Shown here in pieces: positions 48,572 through 60,280 of a DNA stretch of 64,000 bases. Origin of the DNA: Hyphomonadaceae bacterium (GTDB lineage: Bacteria; Pseudomonadota; Alphaproteobacteria; Caulobacterales; Hyphomonadaceae); the NCBI GenBank assembly GCA_947474455.1, contig CANJIL010000011.1, positions 1 to 64,000 of the forward strand, in the 5' to 3' direction. A program made the translations under genes and the position numbers. Within the stretch, counting starts at the first letter, position 1; every line of letters starts with the position of its first letter. The notes below the pieces were generated by a model. It searched no databases. It had not been told where the DNA came from and worked only from the letters and a program-made list of their open reading frames with translations.

Positions 48572-49261
48572 TCAACTGCGCAGGCGGTCGCGGGCTTCTG
48601 CGACGATCAGGCCGCCAAGTCCGGGCAATTCCCCTGCGGTAAAGGCCGAAACCGGAGCCGTCGGTGCGGTTGACACCAGCACATCGAAATCCTCCCCACC
48701 ATGCATTCCCTCGCCTAGAAACAGTCCCACGGCCGACCAGGGCGGCTCGGTCGCCGCGATCATGTCACGCGCGAGAGGCGCCTCCTCCAGAAACCCCACC
48801 TCGATCAGGCCATAACGCGCCTGCATGAGCGCTGCGACCTGCCGCGCGCACGCCGCCGACCGGCCCGACCGCTTCGATCCATGCGCCACCAGCACCACAC
48901 GCGGATCAGCCGCGTGACTGATCGTCCTCAGCGCCAGATTGTCCGCCAGGAATGGCGCAAACGACCGCCACATCGCCAGCGGCGGGGCAAGCACGTGGGC
49001 AGGCGCAGCAAAGGCCGGCTTAAGCCGTTGCTCGTAGAAATACCCATCCGAGAACAAAAGCGGCAGGCACAGCACGGGCCGCGTCCCGCAAGCCCTCAGC
49101 GTCCGCTCCATGACGCCTTCGACATTCACCAGGATGGACCCGACATCCGCATCGGGAAGAGCCGCGCCGACCTGCCCCACAAGGCCGGCCAGCCGCGCAT
49201 TGTTCGCAGCCCCGCCGCGCTCGCCATGCGCCGCCAGCAGGATCACGGGGCGGTCAGTCAT
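48572..49261 (-). CDS. CbiX/sirohydrochlorin chelatase-like protein
   Basis: The 229-residue protein has two related halves of the class II chelatase fold, each opening with a histidine motif: LLAAHGERGGAAN at the start and VLVAHGSKRSGRSAACARQV in the second half. Members insert cobalt, nickel or iron into sirohydrochlorin. The second half is the more canonical. No cobalamin or siroheme genes are adjacent, so the metal and role are unclear; it may be a degenerate or specialised member. Confidence 0.8.
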   Translation of the reverse strand: MTDRPVILLAAHGERGGAANNARLAGLVGQVGAALPDADVGSILVNVEGVMERTLRACGTRPVLCLPLLFSDGYFYEQRLKPAFAAPAHVLAPPLAMWRSFAPFLADNLALRTISHAADPRVVLVAHGSKRSGRSAACARQVAALMQARYGLIEVGFLEEAPLARDMIAATEPPWSAVGLFLGEGMHGGEDFDVLVSTAPTAPVSAFTAGELPGLGGLIVAEARDRLRS

Positions 49262-49282
49262 TCATGCTGCTCAGGCAGGAAA

Positions 49283-49359
49283 TGGTCGGAGTGGCTGGAT
49301 TCGAACCAACGACCCTCTGCTCCCAAAGCAGATGCGCTACCAGACTGCGCCACACTCCG
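49283..49359 (-). tRNA. tRNA-Pro (anticodon TGG)
   Basis: The minus strand forms a 77-base cloverleaf: acceptor CGGAGTG/CACTCCG, anticodon stem TCTGC/GCAGA with loop TTTGGGA (anticodon TGG, reading CCA/CCG), T arm GTTGG-TTCGAAT-CCAGC, discriminator A and encoded CCA. Confidence 0.96.
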
Positions 49360-49462
49360 ATGTGCGCGGCTTATACCGTAAGTGTGGCGGAACGGAAGCG
49401 GCCCTGATTTTCGCTTCAAACGCCTTGACGGCGGCCCGTTCTGCTCGTTTTTCGCAATCCTG

Positions 49463-49482
49463 TTAATTAACCTGGTCATTAA
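49463..49482 (+). promoter_or_regulatory. Inverted repeat, likely ArsR-family operator
   Basis: TTAAT and ATTAA arms spaced by ten bases end directly at the ATG of the ArsR-family gene. ArsR repressors commonly bind AT-rich inverted repeats near their own promoter. No Shine-Dalgarno is visible before the start, so initiation may be weak or leaderless. Confidence 0.45.
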
Positions 49483-49836
49483 ATGCAAAAGCAGGCGGAC
49501 ACCCTCTCGCAGACGCTCTCGGCCCTCGCCGATCCCACGCGCCGCGCCATCCTCGCGCGCCTCAGCCAGGGCGAAGCCACTGTCAACGATCTGGCGAAGC
49601 CGTTTGACATTTCCCTACCCGCCGTCTCGCGCCATCTGAAGGTCCTGGAAAGCGCCGGCCTGATCTCCCGCGGCCGCGACGCGCAATGGCGCCCGTGCAG
49701 GCTGGAAACCACCCCGCTGCGCGAGCTCGATGGCTGGCTCGGCAAGTATCGCAAGTTCTGGGAAGGCTCCTTCGACCGGATGGACGCCTACCTCAAGCAG
49801 ATCACGCAGAAAACTGACAGAAAAGGAAAGCGGTAA
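49483..49836 (+). CDS. ArsR family winged-helix repressor
   Basis: The 117-residue regulator has the ArsR core LSALADPTRRAILARLSQGE, NDLAKPFDISLPAVSRHLKV and LESAGLISRGRDAQWRPCRL, with no metal-binding cysteine cluster, as in the SRPBCC-linked subgroup. It probably represses its own operon from the inverted repeat just upstream. Its stop overlaps the start of the SRPBCC gene by one base (TAATG). Confidence 0.93.
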   Translation: MQKQADTLSQTLSALADPTRRAILARLSQGEATVNDLAKPFDISLPAVSRHLKVLESAGLISRGRDAQWRPCRLETTPLRELDGWLGKYRKFWEGSFDRMDAYLKQITQKTDRKGKR

Positions 49837-50342
49837 TGACCGCCATGCCCCAGGCCGAGTTGCGCGACCCCTCCACGCGCGACGACGACCTGCGCTTGGA
49901 CCGCACATTCCAGACCCCGCTCGAACTGGTCTGGCGTCTCTGGGAAGACAGCGACCACATGATCCGCTGGTGGGCCCCGGAAATCTTCACCTGCATTGAG
50001 CTCGACTGGGCGCTCACACCCGGCCGCCCCTGGCGCGCGATGATGACCTCGCGCCAGTTCAACAAGAAAATTTCCCGCATGAGCGGCGTCATAAAGAAAG
50101 TCGTGAAACACCGGCGCATCGTCTTCACCTTCGCCTGGGATGAAGACTCCGGCGGAGACATGGACACCGTGGTCACCGTCACCTTCGCTGAGATGAATGG
50201 CGCAACGGTGCAGGGCTTCCACCAGACGCCGTTCACGAACCTCGAAGACCGCAACAGCCATGCCGGCGGCTGGAACCCCCTCATCAACAAGCAACAGCAA
50301 TACGCTGAAAACCTCGCCATCGCAGAAGGCAACCGCAAATGA
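49836..50342 (+). CDS. SRPBCC (AHSA1-like) protein
   Basis: The 168-residue START/AHSA1-fold protein contains DRTFQTPLELVWRLWEDSDH and MIRWWAPEIFTC, then ISRMSGVIKKVVKHRRIVFT, characteristic of the AHSA1 family that binds small hydrophobic ligands in a cavity. It is coupled to the ArsR repressor and to the glutathione S-transferase that overlaps its end (ATGA). The ligand is unknown. Confidence 0.9.
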   Translation: MTAMPQAELRDPSTRDDDLRLDRTFQTPLELVWRLWEDSDHMIRWWAPEIFTCIELDWALTPGRPWRAMMTSRQFNKKISRMSGVIKKVVKHRRIVFTFAWDEDSGGDMDTVVTVTFAEMNGATVQGFHQTPFTNLEDRNSHAGGWNPLINKQQQYAENLAIAEGNRK

Positions 50343-50983
50343 TTACGCTCACTACCTACAAATGGGTCCCCGATTTCGCCCAGCCTCTCATGCGCGCTTT
50401 CCGCGTCCGCTGGGCGCTGGAGGAAGCGGGCATACCCTACGCCGTCCGCCATGTCGCGCTCGGCGAGGAACAGCACTCGCCCGCCCACCTCGCGCGCCAG
50501 CCCTTCGGCCAGGCGCCCGCCATTGAGGACAATGACCTCACCCTGCACGAAAGCGGCGCCATCGCGCTCTACATCGCCGAGAAATCGGAAGCCCTCATGC
50601 CGAAAGACCGCATCGGTCGCGAACGCGCCACCGCATGGGTCTTCTCCGCTCTCAACTCCATCGAGCCATTCGTTCAGGAACTCGGCTCGATCATCTTCTT
50701 CCACAAGGACGCTGCCTGGGCTAAGGAGCGCCGCCCGCAGGTCGAGCACTTCGTCCACCTGCGCTTCGGCCAGCTCGCCAACGCTCTTTGCGACAAGGAC
50801 CATCTCGAAGGCCGCTTCACCGTGGGCGATCTGATGATGTCCGACGTGCTCCGCATCATCGACTCAACCGGCATCATCAACGAGTATCCGACTCTGAAGG
50901 CCTACAAGGCGCGTTGCGAATCCCGCCCCGCCTTCCAACGCGCCATGCAGGCCCAGCTGGAGCAATTCGCGGCAGCGGCGTAG
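50339..50983 (+). CDS. Glutathione S-transferase family protein
   Basis: The 214-residue enzyme has a thioredoxin-fold N-terminal domain ending in PFGQAPAIEDNDLTLHESGA and IALYIAEKSEAL, with the SER/ESGA motif of glutathione binding, and a helical C-terminal domain with FTVGDLMMSDVLRIIDSTG. It is the last gene of an ArsR-SRPBCC-GST operon, so it is probably induced together by the compound sensed by the repressor. The substrate is unknown. Confidence 0.92.
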   Translation: MITLTTYKWVPDFAQPLMRAFRVRWALEEAGIPYAVRHVALGEEQHSPAHLARQPFGQAPAIEDNDLTLHESGAIALYIAEKSEALMPKDRIGRERATAWVFSALNSIEPFVQELGSIIFFHKDAAWAKERRPQVEHFVHLRFGQLANALCDKDHLEGRFTVGDLMMSDVLRIIDSTGIINEYPTLKAYKARCESRPAFQRAMQAQLEQFAAAA

Positions 50984-51069
50984 GCGAAACGCCGCAGGAG
51001 GGTCCCGCCCGGGGGCCCCCTGCGTCGTCACGCCTTGACCTTGCGCCCGGCTTCGCCTCTTTGCGCGCC

Positions 51070-52908
<1,839 letters not shown>

Positions 52909-53028
52909 TCCGGACGTGGGGTTTTGGCGACAACCTGAAGCGCATCACCAGCAAATTCCTCAGTCACAACAAGTCATTTATTAACTGACATCGTCTAGGT
53001 TGATCCATTGCCTGAGGGGAGATCTGGC

Positions 53029-54126
53029 ATGGCGGAGAGCGCCAACAATTTCGCTTTGCTGCTTGATCTCGCCAAAGAGGGATCAAGTGAAAAGCGGCGT
53101 GAATTGCTGCGCCAGATCACCGACGTTTTCCTGGCTAACCAGCCGGAGCGCACGAATCGCGAGTCAGAACTGTTCGACGAAATCATCGGCGCCGTATCCG
53201 CCGACCTCGAGACGCAGGTCCGCATCGAACTCGCGAGAAAAATCGCAGTCAGCGATGTGCCGGTCCGCCGTACAGCGCGCCGCCTGGCAATGGACGTCAT
53301 CGAAGTCGCCGGCCCCGTCCTCGAACACTCGAAGGCGCTCAGCGAAACCGACCTGATCGACGTCATCAAAGCAAAGTCCCAGGACCACATGATGGCCGTC
53401 ACCAAGCGGCCGCACATCGGCGAGGACGTCTCCAGCGCGCTGGTCGCGAAGGGCGAAGACCGCGTCGTCGCCTCACTGCTCGAGAACCCCACCGCCCGGA
53501 TGAACCGCGAGACATTCCAGCGCGTAGCCGAGCGCGCCGAAGTCAGCCCCATCCTTCACGCTCCTTTCGTGCGCAATGCGCATGTCCCGCTCGACCTGTT
53601 GAACAACATCTATCTAAAAGTCGAAAACAATCTGCGCCGCGAGATCATGCGCAAGTTCCACGGCGTCTCGCCTACCGAGCTTGAAGCCGCGCTCGAAGCC
53701 AGCCGCAATCAGCTCTCGTCCGCCTACGGCGCTCTGCCCGAAGACTATCAGGCCGCGAAGGATCACGTCGTCGCCCTCGAGAAATGAGGCGCCCTGCAGC
53801 CGCCTGTGCTGGTGCAACTCCTGCGCGAAGGCAGACGCACCGCCTTCCTGCTTACCTTCGCCCAACTGGTCGACATCGAGTTCGGTCTGGGCAAACGCCT
53901 GATTGACGCCAAGGACATCGACGCACTCGCCATGCTTTGCCGTGGCGCCGGCTTCCAACGCGGTCTGTTCGTCACGCTGTGCATCAGCCTCATGAACGAC
54001 GACGGCGGCCTCAGCAAAGCGGAGACCTACGGCCAGCTCTATGAGCAGGTTCCGGTCGCCGCGGCCCAGCGCGCGCTGCGATTCTGGAAGGTCCGCGCCA
54101 AGGGCGGAGGCGCCAAAGCCGCCTAG
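53029..54126 (+). pseudogene. DUF2336 protein gene with an in-frame TGA
   Basis: The frame opens with a helical repeat protein (MAESANNFALLLDLAKEGSS) and contains DUF2336-type repeats up to VVALEK, where TGA occurs at 53785-53787. The same frame then continues without any further stop for 112 codons with clear family sequence (VQLLREGRRTAFLLTFAQL, LCRGAGFQRGLFVTLC). The full 365 residues fit the usual length. A CGA-to-TGA change (Arg to stop) explains it. Readthrough is possible, but a nonsense mutation is simplest. Some DUF2336 proteins act in alphaproteobacterial stress or surface regulation, but the role here is unknown. Confidence 0.75.
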
Positions 54127-54320
54127 AACTCGCACGCGGACGCGACGCCCCTAGCGCTGCACGGTGTGTTGCCGATTCGCGTCAAACGGAGATTTCCTGC
54201 GCCAGCGCTGTTCGCGAAAAGCGAATATGGCCAACTCCACACGCTCCTTATGCAGTTCCGGAATTGCTCCGCATCAGGCGCTCGCCTAGTTTCCCGGCTC
54301 TCGGGGCATAGAGAGACTGA

Positions 54321-56054
54321 ATGCCGAATCCGGTCATCCGCTCACAAACTGTGAGCATTGGCGATCTTTTGCGTCTTGGGTCATTCCAGCCCGCCCGGGT
54401 GCAGCGCGACTACTGCTGGACCGAACGCCAGCAAGCCGGGCTGCTCGAGGACTTGATCGCCAGCTTCGGCGAATTCGGGCTCGATCCCGAAGCGGAAACC
54501 GACAATGCCGAGGCGAACGAGCCCGCGACCGACACGCCCTTCGAAATGTCGGACTACGACAGCGAACTCGAGCTCACCGCTCCCTATACCTTCGTCGGCA
54601 CGGTCGTGCTGCATCCTGCTGGCGAACGCTTCGACATCTACGATGGGCTGCAGCGCGTCACGACCTTCACCGTCATTTTCGCCGTGCTGCGGGATCTGAT
54701 GCAGGCGGAGAAGAACAATCCGATCCATACGCTGCTGGCGAACGAAAGCGGCATCTGGCGCCTCAACCTGCAGATGAAACACAACACGCTCGAGTCCGAC
54801 ATTCTCGCCCACGGCCGCACGGCGAAGCGCCATCGCCCGCATCCTATGCTTACCGAAGCCTCCGAACGCCTGCGCGAATGCGTGGCGGTGGCGCGCGGCA
54901 TGTTCTCGGGCTGGAGCCGCGAAAGACTGGCTGCATTCACGGCCTTTCTCTCTGAAGCCGTTCTGGTAACCGTAACGCGCATCTCTGATCGCCGCGTCGC
55001 GGCCAAGGCGTTCGTCAGTATCAACTCTGGCGGCCTGCCGCTGAAGCCGGAAGAGATCGTCAAAGGCCAACTGATCGACCTGTCCTCGATCATGCCCAAC
55101 GCCGACGAAGCCGCGCGCACCATCCTCTTCGCCTGGAACTCGATGCAGGAGGAACTCGGCAAGCAGCGCTTCGACGATTTCCTGCGCTCGGTCGACTTCA
55201 TCGAACGGCGCATGGCGCAATCAGCCGACTACGCGATCCAGCTGATGGAACACATCCGCCGCCGCTATCCAGGCCAGCAGGGCTACCGATGGGCGACCGA
55301 AACATTGATCCACTATCTCGCTGCGTTCAAGTGGATCTATGAGTCGGTCGATCAGGAATGGGCGGTCGGCGTGCACGCCAGTTTGCGTCGCCTGCAGCTT
55401 CTGAAATGGGACCAGTGGCGCGCCTACGCCATGCTCATCCGCATGAAGTCAAAGCCCGCCGATCTCGACAAACGGATCGACATTCTCGACCGCGTATGCT
55501 TCGCCCTGACCGTCTCGACCCCGGACGCGCGTCGCTGCGCCGAGATGATCGGCAAACGCGTAGAGCGCTTCGCCAAGGGCACATTCGGAAAGCAAGGCGG
55601 ATTCGTGTTCTCGCAAGGCCAGCACGAGCGCCTCGTCCGCCACCTCAACAGCCCGATCACCGAGGGCGGCCGTCGCTCAACCATCATGCGTTGGATCGAA
55701 GCGGCCTCGCACGGCGACCGCGTGCCGCGCTACGTCATCGACACACGCTCGTCGGTCGAGCATGTCTACCCCCGCAACCCGCAGGATCACTGGCTGCCCT
55801 TCGAGAACGGGCTGGAGATCAACCAGCTCGCCACCTTGCGCGAGATGATCGGCAATCTGTGCGTGCTGCCGCAGGACGAACTCGGCAACTCGCCCTTCGA
55901 GGAAAAGCGCAAGGCCTACCCCCGCTTCAAGACCAAGTTCGCCAACGACGTCGCGCGCACCAAGTTCTGGACGCCGGATGCCGTGCTCTATCGCACCAAA
56001 CGGCTTGCGGACCAGACGCTAGCCTTCCTGGCGCTCGATGTGTCGGGGGCTTAA
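54321..56054 (+). CDS. DUF262/DUF1524 GmrSD-type restriction endonuclease
   Basis: The 577-residue single-chain protein has an N-terminal DUF262 (GmrS-like) NTPase-type domain with FQPARVQRDYCWTERQQAGL and the DGLQRVTTFT motif (family DGQQR), and a C-terminal DUF1524 (GmrD-like) His-Me nuclease with SSVEHVYPRNP (HxxP), IGNLCVL and PFEEKRKAY. GmrSD enzymes cut DNA with glucosylated hydroxymethylcytosine, a type IV restriction against modified phage. Whether this divergent member does so is inferred. It is a single gene beside other accessory sequence. Confidence 0.88.
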   Translation: MPNPVIRSQTVSIGDLLRLGSFQPARVQRDYCWTERQQAGLLEDLIASFGEFGLDPEAETDNAEANEPATDTPFEMSDYDSELELTAPYTFVGTVVLHPAGERFDIYDGLQRVTTFTVIFAVLRDLMQAEKNNPIHTLLANESGIWRLNLQMKHNTLESDILAHGRTAKRHRPHPMLTEASERLRECVAVARGMFSGWSRERLAAFTAFLSEAVLVTVTRISDRRVAAKAFVSINSGGLPLKPEEIVKGQLIDLSSIMPNADEAARTILFAWNSMQEELGKQRFDDFLRSVDFIERRMAQSADYAIQLMEHIRRRYPGQQGYRWATETLIHYLAAFKWIYESVDQEWAVGVHASLRRLQLLKWDQWRAYAMLIRMKSKPADLDKRIDILDRVCFALTVSTPDARRCAEMIGKRVERFAKGTFGKQGGFVFSQGQHERLVRHLNSPITEGGRRSTIMRWIEAASHGDRVPRYVIDTRSSVEHVYPRNPQDHWLPFENGLEINQLATLREMIGNLCVLPQDELGNSPFEEKRKAYPRFKTKFANDVARTKFWTPDAVLYRTKRLADQTLAFLALDVSGA

Positions 56055-56089
56055 TCGCGCTCGCCAACCAGCTTCGCTTCACGATTGGA

Positions 56090-56748
56090 TCAAGACCACG
56101 GCGGACAATCGGCCTCATTATCCTGGAGCCCGATGCACTTGAAGTCGTGCGGTTCGCGCAGCCAGCCGCTTGATCCATTCGCGCGTTTCACCTGCACCCA
56201 CCGCCCTTCGGATACATCCGTCACCGGACGCACTTTTTTGCCGCGCGACGGCGCCGTTCTCGATAGGATCGTCAGAACCTTTGTCGCACCACACTCCCGT
56301 CTGGCCCTTGCTCCAGACATCGAAACAGCTCTCGCCCATCTTCCCGAGCCGGTGCACGACTTCCCCTTCCTTGAATAGCTCGATGTCTGCAAGCATGCCC
56401 CCGGCAGCGGCGCAAACCTGCCCTGGTCGCGATCGAGTCTACCCATTCGCCCTCCAGGAGCCGGCCCCACGACAACAGGTGAGGGGCCGGGACTTCCCTA
56501 CAAATCGACTGCCTTTTGCGCCTGCGCCCTCCCGAAATAGCACCCCCGCCAAGACAGGCGCGCTTATCAAGGTGCATGCCGTAGACAGTAGGCGGCGCGT
56601 CGTTGGAGGCGTGCGCTTCCCCGACGATGGCCGGAGGCGTATCGGGTATCCCGTGGCTGACAACAGGAACCGTTTGCTGGTTTGGGCGGCACGCTGCGGC
56701 AAGCGCCAACAAGCCCCAAGCCAGTATGGCTCGATGAGCCAGGCCCAC
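56090..56748 (-). pseudogene. Disrupted lipoprotein gene with SH3-like end
   Basis: A start near 56748 gives a lipobox (GLLALAAAC), and protein-like sequence follows in one frame (GIPDTPPAIVGEAHASN, EGEWVDSIATRAG). A second frame carries MLADIELFKEGEVVHRLGK and CFDVWSKGQTGVWCDKG, and a third ends with VRPVTDVSEGRWVQVKRANG to the stop at 56090. The segments read as one SH3-like protein broken by at least two frameshifts. Function unknown. Confidence 0.6.
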
Positions 56749-56770
56749 CCTCCCGCGCACGAATGTCGGT

Positions 56771-58369
<1,599 letters not shown>

Positions 58370-58471
58370 GGGCGCGCCTGATACAGGGGTGCGCCGGAAA
58401 GGTCTACACCCGGCAAGACCTGCGCATCGGGCTGGTCATTGAGGAGGCCCGTTCATGGTGAAAACTGGGGA

Positions 58472-58741
58472 CTAGCGTCCGCCTTTCGGCTGCGCCGCCT
58501 TCATCTCGCTCATCAGTCTTTCGAGGTCTTTCTCCTCGGCAGCGAGGCTGTTCATCAGCTCCTCGGCCATCCGGGTTCGCCCCTGGAAACGCCGCGCCAG
58601 ACGCGCCAGGCGCGAAGCGCGCCATCTGAACCACCCGGTCACCAGCGTCACCAGCACGGCGAGCCCAAGCGCGCCGGCGATCACCGCGAGCGCAATGAAC
58701 CCGACCTGTTGGTCCTGAAGATAGGGAGTGAGCCCATCCAT
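58472..58741 (-). CDS. Membrane protein A of an unassigned three-gene operon
   Basis: The 89-residue product starts MDGLTPYLQDQQVGFIALAV with a single membrane helix of about 23 residues (VGFIALAVIAGALGLAVLV), then a basic segment (RWRASRLARLARRFQGRTR) and a helical acidic tail (EELMNSLAAEEKDLERLMSE). An outward N-terminus and a cytoplasmic coiled tail fit. No family is recognised. It ends the operon with the two genes upstream. Confidence 0.7.
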   Translation of the reverse strand: MDGLTPYLQDQQVGFIALAVIAGALGLAVLVTLVTGWFRWRASRLARLARRFQGRTRMAEELMNSLAAEEKDLERLMSEMKAAQPKGGR

Positions 58742-58742
58742 C

Positions 58743-59021
58743 TCAGCCGATCCACGTCTTCTCGGCACGCCAGAACATCTCGCCCGCCGTCTTGTGCTTT
58801 GCTTCAATCTCGCTACGGCGCGCCTTCACGCCCTTCAGGCTGCCTTTCGCTTTCGCCCGCGCCGCGTGAAGCTCCTTGCGGCTCTTGCCGATCGCAACCA
58901 GCGCGATCTTCATCCGCGGAATACATTTGACGATCCACATCAGCGACAACAGCACGCCCATCATCGCGCCCGCAACCGCCGCAGTCGGCCAGTAGACGAG
59001 AAGGGCTTGAACATTTTCCAC
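58743..59021 (-). CDS. Membrane protein B of an unassigned three-gene operon
   Basis: The 92-residue protein MENVQALLVYWPTAAVAGAM... has one strong hydrophobic helix (AVAGAMMGVLLSLMWIV) and a long lysine- and alanine-rich cytoplasmic helix (ARAKAKGSLKGVKARRSEIE), similar in layout to the next gene. It ends one base before the start of that next gene, and begins 12 bases after the end of the upstream gene. Unknown family. Confidence 0.7.
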   Translation of the reverse strand: MENVQALLVYWPTAAVAGAMMGVLLSLMWIVKCIPRMKIALVAIGKSRKELHAARAKAKGSLKGVKARRSEIEAKHKTAGEMFWRAEKTWIG

Positions 59022-59033
59022 TTCGGCGTCGCC

Positions 59034-60176
59034 CTATGCCGCCAGCGGCGTGTCGGCGGCGTCTCCGCCCTTCGCGAGCACTGGCGCGCTCATCAACTGC
59101 CAGTAGCGGCGCGCTGCGTTCTGCAGCTGCTCGGCGCGCTTGGCGTCACGCTCGCGCCAGCCCTTGGCCCGGAACCGCTTCTTCGCCACCTGCTTCATGA
59201 TCCAGGCGTGCTTGAACGCCTGATAGCTGATTTCAGGCGTGACTTTCTCGATCTCCTCGCCACGCGCGACGATGCGCGTGGCCCGCTCGGCACGCCTCGC
59301 CAGCTCCTCGGTCTGCACGCGCACCTCCAGGCGCTTTTCGGCGAGCTTCTTGCTGCCGTGGAGAATGCCGCCAATACTCCATCCCGCCAGCGCCCAGCCG
59401 ACAGGCCCGGTAAAGTCACCGATGAAATCCCCCAGCGTGTCCATAGCGCCGCCGATCTCGGAGACCGCCCCTGTCACATCATTGCCGAGAAAGCCCGCCG
59501 CGTTCGAGACCAGCCCATCGGCGCCGCTGGTGAGGCTGTTGATCTCATCGACATCGAGAGACTTCACCAGCTCGGTGGCATCCTTCGCGGCGTTCTGGTT
59601 GCCAAAGAAGTCGTCCACCTTGCCGACGCCGCCTTCCAGCGCATCGACGCCCTGCTGCACCGCGCCATGCACGTCATCGGGCGAAAAGCTTGTCACCAGA
59701 TGCGCATCTTCGTGCTGCGGCAGGTTCTCGAATGCCTTGTAGGCGCCCTGCGCCGCGAGGCTGCTGAGCAACGTCTCCGCCGACGTCACGGGTGCGCCTT
59801 CCGGCAAGACGAGATCAACCGCGATCAGGCTGGCGCTCAGCGCCAGCAACGATTTGTGCGAACGGCCGCCAAACCATCCCTCGCCCCTGAAAGCCGTGTC
59901 GTCGAGCCCGCGCTCGGCGCACAGCTTGGCCGCCATGGCTGTGTCCGGCAGCACACGCCGCATCGATTCAATGCGCTGGATGCCGATCCGGCCGATGCTC
60001 GCGCCGGCCTGCGCCTGCAGCGCCATGCACTTTTCCTGTACGGCGTCGCGTTCCATCGAGGCGGCGTTGAAAACCGCTAGGTTCTCGTTTTTGCGATTGT
60101 TCGCATAGTCCCGGGCCAGCTTCTTCGCCAGCCAGGATCCCGCAAATATCGCCAATGCGGAAACCGGTTCGACCAT
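59034..60176 (-). CDS. Operon head protein with two membrane-like regions, unknown family
   Basis: The 380-residue protein has an N-terminal hydrophobic region (MVEPVSALAIFAGSWLAKKL), a middle glycine- and aspartate-rich part with SGADGLVSNAAGFLGNDVTG, a hydrophobic segment (GPVGWALAGWSIGGILHG, near residues 268-285) and a long basic helical C-terminus (KRLEVRVQTEELARRAERAT, RYWQLMSAPVLAKGG). The middle repeats small residues as in pore-forming or envelope proteins. It heads the three-gene operon with the two single-helix proteins. I recognise no domain. Confidence 0.65.
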   Translation of the reverse strand: MVEPVSALAIFAGSWLAKKLARDYANNRKNENLAVFNAASMERDAVQEKCMALQAQAGASIGRIGIQRIESMRRVLPDTAMAAKLCAERGLDDTAFRGEGWFGGRSHKSLLALSASLIAVDLVLPEGAPVTSAETLLSSLAAQGAYKAFENLPQHEDAHLVTSFSPDDVHGAVQQGVDALEGGVGKVDDFFGNQNAAKDATELVKSLDVDEINSLTSGADGLVSNAAGFLGNDVTGAVSEIGGAMDTLGDFIGDFTGPVGWALAGWSIGGILHGSKKLAEKRLEVRVQTEELARRAERATRIVARGEEIEKVTPEISYQAFKHAWIMKQVAKKRFRAKGWRERDAKRAEQLQNAARRYWQLMSAPVLAKGGDAADTPLAA

Positions 60177-60280
60177 AGCGCAACCCCCGACGTCGGGGCG
60201 AATCTACCCGCGCCGCAGGCCGCTTACAAGCGAGCGCCGCCGCGGTGCTTTGGGCCGCTCGAATCCGTGACGCCTCAGGC

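Noticed and set aside
49463-49482. CtrA site (TTAA-N7-TTAA) before the ArsR gene
   Set aside because: The TTAA halves are spaced by eight bases, not seven, and the better reading is an inverted repeat for the ArsR repressor.
53785-53787. TGA as a selenocysteine or recoded sense codon
   Set aside because: There is no visible SECIS-like hairpin directly after the stop, the position has no cysteine-like role, and no other gene in the window shows in-frame TGA use.
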